Source of the DNA: JACTMZ01 sp044359955
Lineage (GTDB): Bacteria; Verrucomicrobiota; Verrucomicrobiia; Chthoniobacterales; JACTMZ01
Assembly: GCA_044359955.1 (NCBI GenBank)
Contig: JBIKLF010000002.1
Location: 1-64,000, forward strand
Length of the DNA stretch: 64,000 nucleotides
Direction: 5' to 3'
Position 1 is the stretch's first letter. Each line of letters begins with the position of its first letter. Below, one piece after another: positions 42,910 to 51,996 of this stretch. Position numbers and translations under genes: made by a program. The notes beneath the pieces are model-generated. The model saw only the letters and a program-made list of their open reading frames with translations. It was not told where the DNA came from and ran no database searches.

Positions 42910-43989
42910 ATGCCCGCCTCGCGTCTGGGCATCCTGACCGCCGGCGGCGATTGCGCCGGACTCAATGCCGTCATCCGCGGCTTCGTTTGCGCGGCCAATG
43001 CGCGGAACCTCGAGGTGGTCGGCTTCCCCGAAGGCTACGAGGGCCTGCTTCATCCGACCGGAGCGCGCGTTCTCACCGTGGCCAACACCCTCGGGATCGA
43101 AGCCACCGGCGGGAGTATTCTTGGCGCCACCAACAAAGGACGTTTCCAGACGCGGCGAGGTCCGGGCGGACAAACCATCTTGCCAGAACCGCTGGTCCGC
43201 GCCGCGCGCCTGGCGCTCGAGCAGAACCGCGTCGGCGCGCTGGTCGTCCTGGGTGGTGACGGTTCGCTGCGCACTGCACTGCAATTGGCGCGCGCCGGGG
43301 TCCCGGTCATCGGCGTGCCCAAGACGATCGACAACGACCTCGATTCGACCGATGTCACTTTCGGTTTCGATACTGCGGTGACGCGGATTGCCGAAGCGGT
43401 GGCCAACCTCCGCACCACGGCCGAAAGTCACCGGCGGATCATGGTGCTCGAGGTCATGGGACGCCACACGGGATGGCTGGCCTTGCACGGCGCAGTGGCT
43501 GGCGGTGCGGAAATCGCCTTGCTGCCCGAATGGCCATTCGATGGTGATCGTTTGGCCCGCTTCATCAAGGAATCGGAGCGGCGCGGACAACGCTCGCTCG
43601 TTGCCGTGGTGGCCGAAGGCGCGCGGGCCAAGGCCGGACGACAGATCCGGCGGCAAACCTCGACGGGGGACAGCCGCCTCGGCGGCATCGGCACTTATGT
43701 TGAATCGCTGATTGCCGCGCGCACCGGACGCGAAACCCGTTCGTGCGTGCTCGGCCATCTCCAGCGCGGCGGCGCTCCGGGGGCTTTCGATCGGGTGATC
43801 GGACAACAATTCGGGGTCCGCGCCGTGGAACTCGCCGCCGACGGAATGTTCGGGCGCATGGTCAGCTATCGCTTCGGCTCGGTCACTGATGTGGCCTTGG
43901 CCGATGCGGTCAACCGGCCGCGCACGGTTTCCGAAGAAAGCCAAATCCTGCGCCACGCCCGCGCGCTCGGGATTTTTCTCGGGGAGTGA
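42910..43989 (+). CDS. pfkA: 6-phosphofructokinase (ATP- or PPi-dependent)
   Basis: 359 residues of the PFK fold. N-terminal GILTAGGDCAGLNAVIR, phosphoryl-donor loop LGGDGS (114-119) with Gly at the position of E. coli Gly104, and PKTIDND (137-143) with Lys where ATP-PFKs of E. coli type have Gly. Catalytic Asp in TIDND is present, and MGRHTGWLA near 181. Gly104 suggests ATP; the Lys is found in PPi enzymes and in the group III ATP-PFKs. Donor left open. Four bases after the carboxypeptidase gene. Confidence 0.9.
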   Translation: MPASRLGILTAGGDCAGLNAVIRGFVCAANARNLEVVGFPEGYEGLLHPTGARVLTVANTLGIEATGGSILGATNKGRFQTRRGPGGQTILPEPLVRAARLALEQNRVGALVVLGGDGSLRTALQLARAGVPVIGVPKTIDNDLDSTDVTFGFDTAVTRIAEAVANLRTTAESHRRIMVLEVMGRHTGWLALHGAVAGGAEIALLPEWPFDGDRLARFIKESERRGQRSLVAVVAEGARAKAGRQIRRQTSTGDSRLGGIGTYVESLIAARTGRETRSCVLGHLQRGGAPGAFDRVIGQQFGVRAVELAADGMFGRMVSYRFGSVTDVALADAVNRPRTVSEESQILRHARALGIFLGE

Positions 43990-44340
43990 GACCAACGTCC
44001 TTTTGCTTTTCGACTCCCGAGTAACTCGAATTGTTTTCAGGCAGCGACGGTCATAGACCGCCGCTACAAGTTTTTGTCGAGATGTAGCGGCGCTCTATGA
44101 GCGTCGGTGCCTTTGCCCCTGGCAGTGGTGGTAGCCCCAGTTACTCCCAGCACACACCCGCCAACGCGCGGGTTCAGGGACTATGGATCGAGTGGTAGGG
44201 CTGGGCCTCCGGACCGGCCGTGTCAAATCCCAGAGAAGGTTCGCGGTCGGCCCGGAGGTCCGACCCTACCCCGGGGCCGAAGGACAAAGCCCCATGGCGA
44301 TGGGCCCTTGGTATAAGGCGGCCTCGGCGGCCGCACCAAT
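43990..44340. other. Intergenic region filled by a dispersed 312-bp element
   Basis: The region between the pfkA stop and the hmuV stop holds no gene; almost all of it is the 312-bp repeat described at 44003-44314. Confidence 0.75.
44003..44314. repeat. 312-bp dispersed intergenic element, copy A
   Basis: Nearly identical over its length to 63097-63407. It starts TTGCTTTTCGACTCCCGAGT, contains a hairpin with 24-base arms (44045-44068 and 44083-44106, two mismatches, 14-base loop), then the shared block CAGCACACACCCGCCAACGC, then a second long palindrome bounded by GGTAGGG (44196) and CCCTACC (about 44270). Parts of it recur at 23961-24180. No coding potential; it looks like a non-autonomous mobile or structured-RNA element. 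Confidence 0.85.
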
Positions 44341-45135
44341 CTACCGCGTTTTTTCCGACGGCAAGCTGACCAAGGCGCGCTGCCCGCCCTCGCGGATTTC
44401 GGTCACCCGGCAGCCGTAGATCTCCGACAGAACCGCGGGCTGCATGATCTCGGAGGCCGGACCGCTGGAGTGGATGCGTCCGGCCGCCAGCAAAGCCACC
44501 TCATCCGCGTAGTGGGCCGTGAGATTGAGATCATGGAGGATGGCGAGAACACCATGTCCGGCCCGGGCCAAGCGCCGTGCTTCGCCAAGGAGGTGGTGCT
44601 GGTGGGAGGGATCAAGGCTCGAAACCGGCTCGTCGAGCAGAAGCAGGCCGGCCGTCTCCCCGCCGGAGATTTGCGCGACGGTGCGGGCGAAAGCCACCCG
44701 TTGCCACTCGCCGCCGGAAAGACGGGAGCAGTCACGTGCGGCGAGGTCAGAGAGATCCATCCGCTGCAACATTTCCCAGGCCAGAGAGCGCACATCTTCA
44801 TCGGCGCCAAACGCCAAACGCCCCAGCTCGACCGCTTCGAGCACGGTCACGCCGGAAGGACACGCGTTGTCTTGCCGCATCACGGCACAGTGCCGCGCCC
44901 GCTCGCCCGCACGGTAGTCCGAGATATCGCGTCCGTTGAGCATGACCTGTCCGCCCTCCGCCTTCCACAATCCGGACATGACCGAGAGCAAAGTGGATTT
45001 GCCGGCGCCATTGGGACCGATCACGGCCAGAAATTTTCCGGGCGTCACGGCAAGCGAAACGCCATCAAGAATCCGTCGCGTGTCGCGCGACAAGGTGACC
45101 ATTTCCGCAACCAATGAAGGGACGTTCTTGCTCAT
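44341..45135 (-). CDS. hmuV: Haem ABC transporter ATP-binding protein
   Basis: 264-residue ABC ATPase. Walker A GPNGAGKST near 38, signature LSGGEWQRVAFART near 139, Walker B GLLLLDEPVSSLDPSHQHHLL-type segment near 162 and H-loop HDLNLTAHYAD. Together with the permease and binding protein it imports haem (or possibly another siderophore). It overlaps the permease by one base at 45135. Confidence 0.88.
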   Translation of the reverse strand: MSKNVPSLVAEMVTLSRDTRRILDGVSLAVTPGKFLAVIGPNGAGKSTLLSVMSGLWKAEGGQVMLNGRDISDYRAGERARHCAVMRQDNACPSGVTVLEAVELGRLAFGADEDVRSLAWEMLQRMDLSDLAARDCSRLSGGEWQRVAFARTVAQISGGETAGLLLLDEPVSSLDPSHQHHLLGEARRLARAGHGVLAILHDLNLTAHYADEVALLAAGRIHSSGPASEIMQPAVLSEIYGCRVTEIREGGQRALVSLPSEKTR

Positions 45136-46172
45136 CAGGTGGACCAGGAAGACGGGCGGCGGAGCAAGGCGAGGAAGAAGGGTCCGCCAATGACCGCGGT
45201 GAGGATCCCGACCGCAAGTTCAGCCGGGGCGGCCAGAGTGCGCGCGCCGAGATCGGCCAAGACGAGAAGCATGGCGCCGAGCAGGACAGCTCCGGGCAGC
45301 ACGAGACGATGCAGACCGCCGAGCAGGAGGCGCGCCATGTGCGGAGCGACCAAGCCGATGAAACCGATGGTGCCGGCAAAAGCCGTGGCCGCGCCGACCA
45401 GCAAGGCGGCGGCCAAGATGATCTCGCGGCGCACGCGCACGACCGACACCCCGAGGTGCGCGGCCTGTTCCTCGCCGAATTGCAAAGCATCGAGAGACCG
45501 TGCATTCCGCCAGAAGAGAATCACGCCGGTCGCGAGGAAGATAAGAAGGACGACCACCTGGGGCCATTGGGCCGAGGCGCAACTGCCAAGGGTCCAAAAG
45601 GTCATCGAGCGCAAGGCATCGTCACTCGCCGAAAAAAGAAAAAATCCCAGCACACTGCCGAGCATGGCGTTGAGTGCGACGCCGGCGAGAATGAGCTTGG
45701 CCGTGCCGCCGGCCGCAAAACCGGCATTGAAAATTCCCAAAATAAGCACCGCGAGCCATCCGCCGACAAAAGCCGCCAAAGGCAGCAACCAGCCACCGAG
45801 CAACCCTTCCCAGCCGACAAAGAAACAAACCACCGCACCCACGGCAGCGCCGGCGCTCACCCCGATGAGCGCGGGATCCGCCAGCGGGTTCCGGAAGAGC
45901 CCTTGCACCCCCGCTCCGGCCAGGGCGAGAGCCGCACCGACCAAGGCCGCGAGCATGACGCGCGGCAGGCGGATCTCCCAGAACACGGCACGGACAATTT
46001 CCGGGACCTGGGCCGGGGCGGCGACGAGATTCCACAAATCGGCAAGGCCGATGTTGACCGCGCCAACGGCGGAAGCGGTCAAAAGAACAAGGGGCAAGAG
46101 CGCAGCGAGAAACCAAAGCCGTCCATGAGCCCGACCCCGCCGACGCGAGTCGTCCTCCCGTGCCGCGTTCAT
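45135..46172 (-). CDS. hmuU: Haem ABC transporter permease (FecCD family)
   Basis: 345 residues, nine to ten membrane helices typical of BtuC/FecCD permeases. Conserved features: AAVLVGAALALAGAGVQGLFRNPLADPALIG near 75-95 and GTIGFIGLVAPHMARLLLG near 265-285. It overlaps the binding protein gene by four bases. The haem assignment is from the neighbouring haem oxygenase. Confidence 0.88.
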   Translation of the reverse strand: MNAAREDDSRRRGRAHGRLWFLAALLPLVLLTASAVGAVNIGLADLWNLVAAPAQVPEIVRAVFWEIRLPRVMLAALVGAALALAGAGVQGLFRNPLADPALIGVSAGAAVGAVVCFFVGWEGLLGGWLLPLAAFVGGWLAVLILGIFNAGFAAGGTAKLILAGVALNAMLGSVLGFFLFSASDDALRSMTFWTLGSCASAQWPQVVVLLIFLATGVILFWRNARSLDALQFGEEQAAHLGVSVVRVRREIILAAALLVGAATAFAGTIGFIGLVAPHMARLLLGGLHRLVLPGAVLLGAMLLVLADLGARTLAAPAELAVGILTAVIGGPFFLALLRRPSSWST

Positions 46173-46999
46173 GGTTGTTGTAAGGCCAGGGCGACCTCGG
46201 TCGCGGCCGACGGGGCGCGCGGGCCAAAACCAAGGAAGGCGGCGTCGTCGACGCGAATGACCCGTAGCTTGCGGCCGTCGGGAGTGGTGCCGAGGCCCGG
46301 CACACGCGCCAGCAATTCGGTGTCATCACCGCCCACGCTTTCCGAAACAATAACAAAGTCCGGCGCGGCCGTGGCGAAAATTTCGGCCGAGAGCGGTTGG
46401 TAGCCGGTGAAGGAGGCGCAGACGTTGCATCCGCCACTGGCCTCGATCATGGCATGCGCCGCGGTCTCCGTGCCCGCGGCCATGAGGTTGCCGCCATGCC
46501 GCGCGAGGAGAAAGACCACCCCGGGACGCTCACCCTCGTTGGCGGCCGTCGCGGCGCGGAGCGTCTGCACGTCGGCATCCACGCAGGTGATGAGTTTCTC
46601 TCCGTCTTCAACCCGGCCCGTCGCCGCGGCAATGGCCCGGATCTTGTCGTCTATATTGTCGAGGGAATAGCCGTTGGGAATGACCACCACGTCCACGCCC
46701 GCCGATCTGATCTGCTCGAGCACGGGCGGCGGTCCGGCCTCGCCGGAAACGAGGACGAGATCGGGCTTTTGCGAGAGGATGCCCTCCGCACCGAGCATGC
46801 GGACATAGCCAATGTCGGGTTTGTCGCGCGTTTCCTTGAGATGCTTGCTCGAAGTATCGACCGCGACAATCTGCGGGGCGAGGCCAAGGCCAGAGACGAT
46901 CTCGGTCACCGCCGCGCCCGCCGTGACGATACGCACCGGCTCGGCGCGCGCGGTCAGCGCGGTGAGCAAGACGGCCAGGATAGTCGCCGGACGAAGCAT
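46169..46999 (-). CDS. hmuT: Haem-binding periplasmic protein
   Basis: 276 residues with signal peptide (1-18) and a class III (helical backbone) binding fold: RIVTAGAAVTEIVSGLG near 22 and the haem/siderophore-type SSKHLKETRDKPDIGYVRMLGAEGILS near 50. ATG at 46999 precedes the signal peptide. The gap to haem oxygenase is 20 bases. Confidence 0.86.
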   Translation of the reverse strand: MLRPATILAVLLTALTARAEPVRIVTAGAAVTEIVSGLGLAPQIVAVDTSSKHLKETRDKPDIGYVRMLGAEGILSQKPDLVLVSGEAGPPPVLEQIRSAGVDVVVIPNGYSLDNIDDKIRAIAAATGRVEDGEKLITCVDADVQTLRAATAANEGERPGVVFLLARHGGNLMAAGTETAAHAMIEASGGCNVCASFTGYQPLSAEIFATAAPDFVIVSESVGGDDTELLARVPGLGTTPDGRKLRVIRVDDAAFLGFGPRAPSAATEVALALQQP

Positions 47000-47019
47000 C
47001 GGGCTGGAAACGGGTGCGG

Positions 47020-47655
47020 TCAGGCCACGTGGATTTCGTCGTCCAGCGCGGAAATCGCGTCGAACGTATCCTGCGCGGCTTTGACCATGGTGTCCTGCTC
47101 TTCGGACGACCAATGGATGGCATTCATGTCCTCGCGGAATTTCATCCAGAGTCCGCGCTGCGCCTCGCCGTGCGGATCGAGGTATTTCATTCCCTCGCCA
47201 TCCGTCTTGCCCCAGGCCTTGCCGAGGGCGCGGGCGATGAAACGCGCGCCGTTTTTGCTGCCTTCGAAAACATAATAGATACCCATGAGCACGGCCGGGG
47301 ACGGCGCTTGCTGGATGGTCTCGACCAGATTTTCCGAACCCTTGAGCGGTTTGATCGTGGAGGTATCGACCCCGAGGTAGGCCAGGTCGGCCTCGAGGTT
47401 CGCCGTCTGGTAGAGGCCCGGAAGACCGAGGCCGGAAAGACGCTGGTCTTCTTCGAGCACACGATCGGTCGCCACCTCGAGCTCGCGATGGATGAGCCAG
47501 CGCTGGGCAAGATACTCCTTGTATTGGTCGTGGTCGATGGAACCGCCAATGAGGGCGGCTTCAAGCGGCTTGGCTTCGGCGATGGCGTGTTGCTCGGCCG
47601 TTCCGGCCTTGAGCCGACCCATGATGCCGGTGGGAGCGGTGGTGGTTGTTGTCAT
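47020..47655 (-). CDS. hmuO: Biliverdin-producing haem oxygenase
   Basis: Cytoplasmic enzyme that opens haem and frees iron. 211 residues, all helical. Proximal His is His23 in TAEQHAIAEAK; the distal helix is YYVFEGSKNGARFIARAL with its GSKNG turn, as in eukaryote-type haem oxygenases. Start 47655 (MTTTTT); the frame is open to 47709, inside the pseudopilin gene. It lies 25 bases after that gene, so co-transcription is likely. Confidence 0.92.
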   Translation of the reverse strand: MTTTTTAPTGIMGRLKAGTAEQHAIAEAKPLEAALIGGSIDHDQYKEYLAQRWLIHRELEVATDRVLEEDQRLSGLGLPGLYQTANLEADLAYLGVDTSTIKPLKGSENLVETIQQAPSPAVLMGIYYVFEGSKNGARFIARALGKAWGKTDGEGMKYLDPHGEAQRGLWMKFREDMNAIHWSSEEQDTMVKAAQDTFDAISALDDEIHVA

Positions 47656-47680
47656 AGGGGCACGAACTCCCAAAATGAGC

Positions 47681-48469
47681 CTATTTGCCCGGGGAGTAGT
47701 TGGGATCATTCGCCTGCGCAGCGCGCATGCTCCACAATCTCATGTCTTTGAGTTCATCGATTGTCATGAGGCGAGTCGAGCCGTCAAGGAAAGACACCAC
47801 GGCTTTGCCACCGTGACGAGCATCAACGTAGCCAAAGGAGCCAGGATCGGAGCCTTCCGTCCAAGGAGAGCCTTGCCATCTCCACTGACCGGTCGGCGCG
47901 CCAACATACCCGTATCCCGATATCTCGCTTGTTCCGGCTGAGGCAAAAAGGACGATTGAGTTGACAGCCTGAGCAGAAGTCCGGATGCACTCGGCATCAG
48001 TTTGGCCAGCGGTGCCACCAACAAATTGCCGGTTGATACCGAAGGAGGGAAAACGACTCAAGACGTAGTCGAACATAGGCATGCCGGGCGAAAACTTCAT
48101 TTTTTCTTGGATCTGAGTTTTGTTGCCGCTGACCAGCAAAGTATCTTCGACGGCAAAGTTAAAATAGGGCGCAAGGCGAAATACATACTCTTTGGCAGCA
48201 AGGTCCATGATAGGTTTGCCGTCAGGGTTCTTCAGTCCCTTGGCTTGGGGATCGTAGGCGGGTAGAAACCTTCCACCATGATCAGCAGCAGCCGCTTGGT
48301 AGGCCGCTGCAAGTGTCTTGGCTGCGTTTATCTCAGTGGCAGTCTGAGCCTTACCCAGAACACTGCTGTAGGCTGCATGCCCCAAGCCGCCGAGCAGAGC
48401 AATGATGGAGATGACAACGAGCAGTTCTGTCAGCGTAAATGCCCTGCTGTCGGAAAACTGGTAGCTCAT
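47681..48469 (-). CDS. Prepilin-like protein with H-X9-DG motif
   Basis: 262 residues. N-terminal class III signal before FTLTELLVVISIIALLG (Glu at +5), then a helical stem and a C-terminal domain with ARHGG and SFLDGST spaced as H-X9-DG, the hallmark of the DUF1559-type pseudopilins expanded in Planctomycetes and Verrucomicrobia. Base composition is less GC-rich than neighbours. Its ATG overlaps the stop of the upstream PEP-CTERM gene (ATGA). Confidence 0.88.
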   Translation of the reverse strand: MSYQFSDSRAFTLTELLVVISIIALLGGLGHAAYSSVLGKAQTATEINAAKTLAAAYQAAAADHGGRFLPAYDPQAKGLKNPDGKPIMDLAAKEYVFRLAPYFNFAVEDTLLVSGNKTQIQEKMKFSPGMPMFDYVLSRFPSFGINRQFVGGTAGQTDAECIRTSAQAVNSIVLFASAGTSEISGYGYVGAPTGQWRWQGSPWTEGSDPGSFGYVDARHGGKAVVSFLDGSTRLMTIDELKDMRLWSMRAAQANDPNYSPGK

Positions 48470-49242
48470 AATCTTGGGAGGCTGCGTTTATTCGCAAGGT
48501 GTGCACACAAAAGCAAACCGCCGATAAAAATAAGGGAAACAACACTCGGCTCGGGAACAACGGCGCCGCTCTGAAGCACCGAGGTCCCGTCTACCCGCAG
48601 CGCGTAGACCTGCGCGTGGGTGACTGCGCTGAAGTTCAACGCGTAAGAGGATACGACTGGCGAATCGGTCAAATTCCACTGGTAAGCCCAAGTGTTGATC
48701 CACACGGGTTCATCTTGGCCCGTTTCCGGACTGGGAAATGTTCCGTTTTGGAAGCGGGTAACGAGGTTGGTAAACAGCGATGCTTGGGTGGCCTCACCGT
48801 TGATCGACAGCACCGGGAAGCCGGTAGGTTGGAAGAAATCAAAGCCATTTGCTTCGCCAATTTGCAATTGGAAGACCAAGGTCCGCAGGTTCGAGAGCGG
48901 AGCGTTATTGGAAATCTGCAAAGTTCCGCCGAGGGCGTTTGGAACCTGGAGAAAGTTACCAAAGTAAATCGACGAGCCGCTAATGAATGGCCCGCCTCCT
49001 GTCGGGGAGCCAGCGATGCGGTTCAGACTAGCCGAGGCGGAGCCATCATTGGCCAAAATCGGCGCAGGCCATGGGCTGCTGCCGGGGAAAGTTCCGTAAC
49101 CAGTGTAGTTGGCCGTTGTGAGATTGGACCACGAGGAGTAACTCGTGGTGCCTCCTCCGCTAAAATTCACATCAACGATTTGGGCGTGCGTGAAAGCCAC
49201 AGTCGCAGCAATAAAGAGAGCCGTTGTGGATTTGAGCTTCAT
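48466..49242 (-). CDS. PEP-CTERM sorted extracellular protein
   Basis: 258 residues: signal peptide (1-20), a beta-rich Ser/Asn/Gly-rich body with FDFFQPTGF near 134 and a C-terminal sorting signal VPEPSVVSLIFIGGLLL followed by a basic tail. PEP-CTERM proteins are exported, cleaved by exosortase and attached to the surface. Lower GC than the window suggests relaxed or foreign composition. It begins the unit that continues into the pseudopilin and probably haem oxygenase. No exosortase gene is present in the window. Confidence 0.85.
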   Translation of the reverse strand: MKLKSTTALFIAATVAFTHAQIVDVNFSGGGTTSYSSWSNLTTANYTGYGTFPGSSPWPAPILANDGSASASLNRIAGSPTGGGPFISGSSIYFGNFLQVPNALGGTLQISNNAPLSNLRTLVFQLQIGEANGFDFFQPTGFPVLSINGEATQASLFTNLVTRFQNGTFPSPETGQDEPVWINTWAYQWNLTDSPVVSSYALNFSAVTHAQVYALRVDGTSVLQSGAVVPEPSVVSLIFIGGLLLCAHLANKRSLPRL

Positions 49243-49582
49243 AAAAGTTGTTCGGGCAGTTTTTCAATTCCACGCGGACATTTGACTTTTGGGCGTGGAG
49301 TCATTGTTGCGACTGTGTCTCAATCTCAATAAGCCGTCAAGATGAAAATTATTAGACGAGCTTATACTACTCCACTCCCGCTGCCAATGCGCAAGTTATA
49401 CCAGCGGCCCTTTGAAAGTTGACCTATACCTGACAGCGGGAAGCGCTGACATCGACGCCAACGTGGCATTGGCATCCCTGCCAATGAACCTTCCGATCCC
49501 ATCGGCTGGAAGCCGATGCCACTTTTACCGCACGCGGCGCGAAATCGAAAAGCTCAGGGACGTTGGTATTCCCTCCGGGCCA
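49243..49582. other. Intergenic region with small hairpins
   Basis: 340 bases without a supported gene. It includes CATTGGCA-TCCC-TGCCAATG (about 49468-49487) and ATCGGCT-GGA-AGCCGAT (about 49500-49516), both perfect hairpins. The promoter of the PEP-CTERM gene should be here but no clear boxes were seen. Confidence 0.5.
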
Positions 49583-51085
49583 TCATCGCGCGAAGTGCCG
49601 CACGATCGACTCGACGAGGCCGTCGATGTCATGACGGGTGGCCTCGACTACGGGCGTGATGCCGTGTTCGACCAGCGTCTTGGTCGTGACCGGCCCGATG
49701 CTCGCAGCTTGGACTTGGGCTTGGGGGAGAATTTTCTGCGCGACGAAATTCTGTGCGGTGGACGAACTGGTAAAGACGACCAAGTCCGCTCCCTCGCCGG
49801 CCACTCGCTCGCGGGCCATGGTGCGGTCCATGGTTTCCGGCACCGTGCGGTAGGCGATGGCCTCATCCACGATGGCGTCCATCTTAGTCAACTCCGCCGC
49901 GAGGGCCCCCGCGGTTTCCTCCGGGCGCACGACGAGGATCTTCACGTTCTCGACGTCGGTCTCGCGGCGGAACGCGGCGATGAGCGAGTCCACGGAAAAA
50001 TCGGTCGCCACAAGGTCGACATGAAAACGTTTCGCCTTGAGCCGCGCGGCGGTGGCCGCGCCGACGGCGGCGAATTTGGCCCCGCCGATTTCCCGTGCGT
50101 CGTCGTAAAGTTTGTCGAAGATTTCGAAGAATGCATCCACGCCATTCGCGCTGGTGAAGACGAGCCACTCGTAGCTATGTGCGTCCTGCACCAATTCGGC
50201 AAACTCCCGCAAATTCGGCGGCGCCTCGCGCCGGATGAGCGGCAGCTCGCAGACATCCGCCCCGAGATCGCGCAGGCGGGCGGACAGCCCGGACGCCTGC
50301 ACCCGGCTGCGGGTCACCACGATGCGACGACCGGTCAAGGGCCGCGGACAAAACAGCGCGTGGTCGGCGGAGGCGACCGCTCCGAAAACAACCACCGCCG
50401 GCGGACGCAGTGCCTCGGCAGCAACGCGGGCGGCGATCTCCGAAAGCGGGGCGCGCACCGTGACTTGGTCGCCCATCGTGGCGCGGCGGACCACAGCGAC
50501 CGGCAAATCTGGCGCGGCCCCGCCGGCCTGCAATTCACGGGCAATACCGGCCAAACGCTCCAGCCCCATCAGCATGACCAACGTGCCCCCGCGCGCCCCC
50601 AGCCCGCGGTAGAATTCGCGCCCTTCCTTACTATCCGGATCCTGATGTCCGGTAAAAATCCCCACGTCCTCGTTCACCCCGCGCCGCGTCACCGCGATAC
50701 CGGCGGCGGCCGGCCCGGCCAAGGCGGAGCTGACTCCGGGCACCACCTCGAAGTCGAGGCCTGCAGCGGCCAAAGCCCCGGCTTCCTCCGCGCCGCGACC
50801 GAAAACATAGGGGTCCCCGCCTTTGAGCCGGACAACCAGACGGCCGACGGCCGTCTGCTCCACGAGCAGGCGGTTGATCTCTTCCTGCGTCATGCTGTGG
50901 TCGTCCGGTTTCTTCCCCGCATAGAGCAACTCGGCTGTCTCCGGAGCCAGCCCGAGCAATTCCGGATTGGCCAGATTGTCATAGACGACAACCTCCGCGC
51001 GTCCGAGCACTTCGTTTCCACGCAGCGTGAGCAAGCCCGGGTCACCCGGACCGGCTCCGACCAGAAAGCATTTTCCTTTTTTCAT
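49583..51085 (-). CDS. cobA-hemD: Fused uroporphyrinogen-III methyltransferase and uroporphyrinogen-III synthase
   Basis: 500-residue fusion. The N-terminal part (about 1-245) is a SAM-dependent methyltransferase of the CobA/SUMT type: VGAGPGDPGLLTL near 9, VVRLKGGDPYVFGRG near 84-98, VPGVSSALAGPAAAGI near 115. The C-terminal part (about 250-500) is HemD with VVTRSRVQASGLS, FTSANGVDAFFE and FTSSSTAQNF. It thus both makes uroporphyrinogen III and diverts it to sirohaem/B12. Overlaps hemC by four bases. Confidence 0.92.
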   Translation of the reverse strand: MKKGKCFLVGAGPGDPGLLTLRGNEVLGRAEVVVYDNLANPELLGLAPETAELLYAGKKPDDHSMTQEEINRLLVEQTAVGRLVVRLKGGDPYVFGRGAEEAGALAAAGLDFEVVPGVSSALAGPAAAGIAVTRRGVNEDVGIFTGHQDPDSKEGREFYRGLGARGGTLVMLMGLERLAGIARELQAGGAAPDLPVAVVRRATMGDQVTVRAPLSEIAARVAAEALRPPAVVVFGAVASADHALFCPRPLTGRRIVVTRSRVQASGLSARLRDLGADVCELPLIRREAPPNLREFAELVQDAHSYEWLVFTSANGVDAFFEIFDKLYDDAREIGGAKFAAVGAATAARLKAKRFHVDLVATDFSVDSLIAAFRRETDVENVKILVVRPEETAGALAAELTKMDAIVDEAIAYRTVPETMDRTMARERVAGEGADLVVFTSSSTAQNFVAQKILPQAQVQAASIGPVTTKTLVEHGITPVVEATRHDIDGLVESIVRHFAR

Positions 51086-51990
51086 AAACGTAACATCGCG
51101 GCCACCGCACTCCCGAGTTCTTCCGCCTCCGAGCGCGCTCCACTCAGCTCCGCCATCTTCGGCTTCCCGCCGGAGTGGTCAAACAGAACCGCCTGCAAGT
51201 GCAACCGGTCGCCGTCCATCGTGCCGAGTGCCCCGAGGGCCAGATGACACCCGCCCCCAATGGCCCGCAGCACCGAGCGTTCGGCCCGCACGGCCGCGGC
51301 CGTCTCCGCATCGTCCAGCACGCCGACCATCTCCCGCGCCTGCGCATCTTCTTCGCGCACTTCGACCGCAATGGCCCCCTGCCCAGGGGCCGGCAAAAAG
51401 GACGTGAGTGGAAAGGCATGAAGCATCAACGGGCCCATAAGGAATGGGCCATCCGCAGAAAACCCGAGTCGCTCCAAACCGGCCGCGGCGAGGATCACAG
51501 CATCAAACTTTCCCTCAGCCACGCGACCGATGCGGGTCGGCACATTCCCGCGGATCGGGACCACTTCCGTATCCCGGCGCAGAGCGCGCATCATGCCGGC
51601 CCGCCGCGGGCTGCCCGTCCCGATGCGGGCCCCGGCGGGCAGGCAGGCCGGGCCGCCGGGTTGTCTGCTGACCAGCACGTCGCCGGCCGACCCGCGGGGC
51701 AGGACCGCGCCGAGGACCAGACCGGACGGAAGATCCACGGGCAAATCTTTCAGACTGTGCACCGCGGCCGCAGCGCGGCGGTCAAAAAGCGCCGCCTCCA
51801 GTTCCTTGGTGAAGACCCCGGATCCGCCGAGCGTGGTCAAGTTTTCCTCCGGATGCCGGTCACCGGTCGTGCGCACCACGTCCTCGCGCACCGTGAGTTG
51901 CGGCCAGGCGCGGACCAGACCCTCGCGCACCATGCGCGTTTGCACGCGGGCCAACTCGCTGCCACGCGTTGCGAGGATAAAGTCGGACAT
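51082..51990 (-). CDS. hemC: Hydroxymethylbilane synthase (porphobilinogen deaminase)
   Basis: Polymerises four porphobilinogens. 302 residues with ATRGSELARVQT, the dipyrromethane-cofactor Cys in IGGGCHLALGALG (near 246), LKDLPVDLP near 100 and IGTGSPRRAGMM near 127 with the substrate Arg residues. Located between hemA (six-base gap) and cobA-hemD. Confidence 0.95.
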   Translation of the reverse strand: MSDFILATRGSELARVQTRMVREGLVRAWPQLTVREDVVRTTGDRHPEENLTTLGGSGVFTKELEAALFDRRAAAAVHSLKDLPVDLPSGLVLGAVLPRGSAGDVLVSRQPGGPACLPAGARIGTGSPRRAGMMRALRRDTEVVPIRGNVPTRIGRVAEGKFDAVILAAAGLERLGFSADGPFLMGPLMLHAFPLTSFLPAPGQGAIAVEVREEDAQAREMVGVLDDAETAAAVRAERSVLRAIGGGCHLALGALGTMDGDRLHLQAVLFDHSGGKPKMAELSGARSEAEELGSAVAAMLRL

Positions 51991-51996
51991 GATGGC

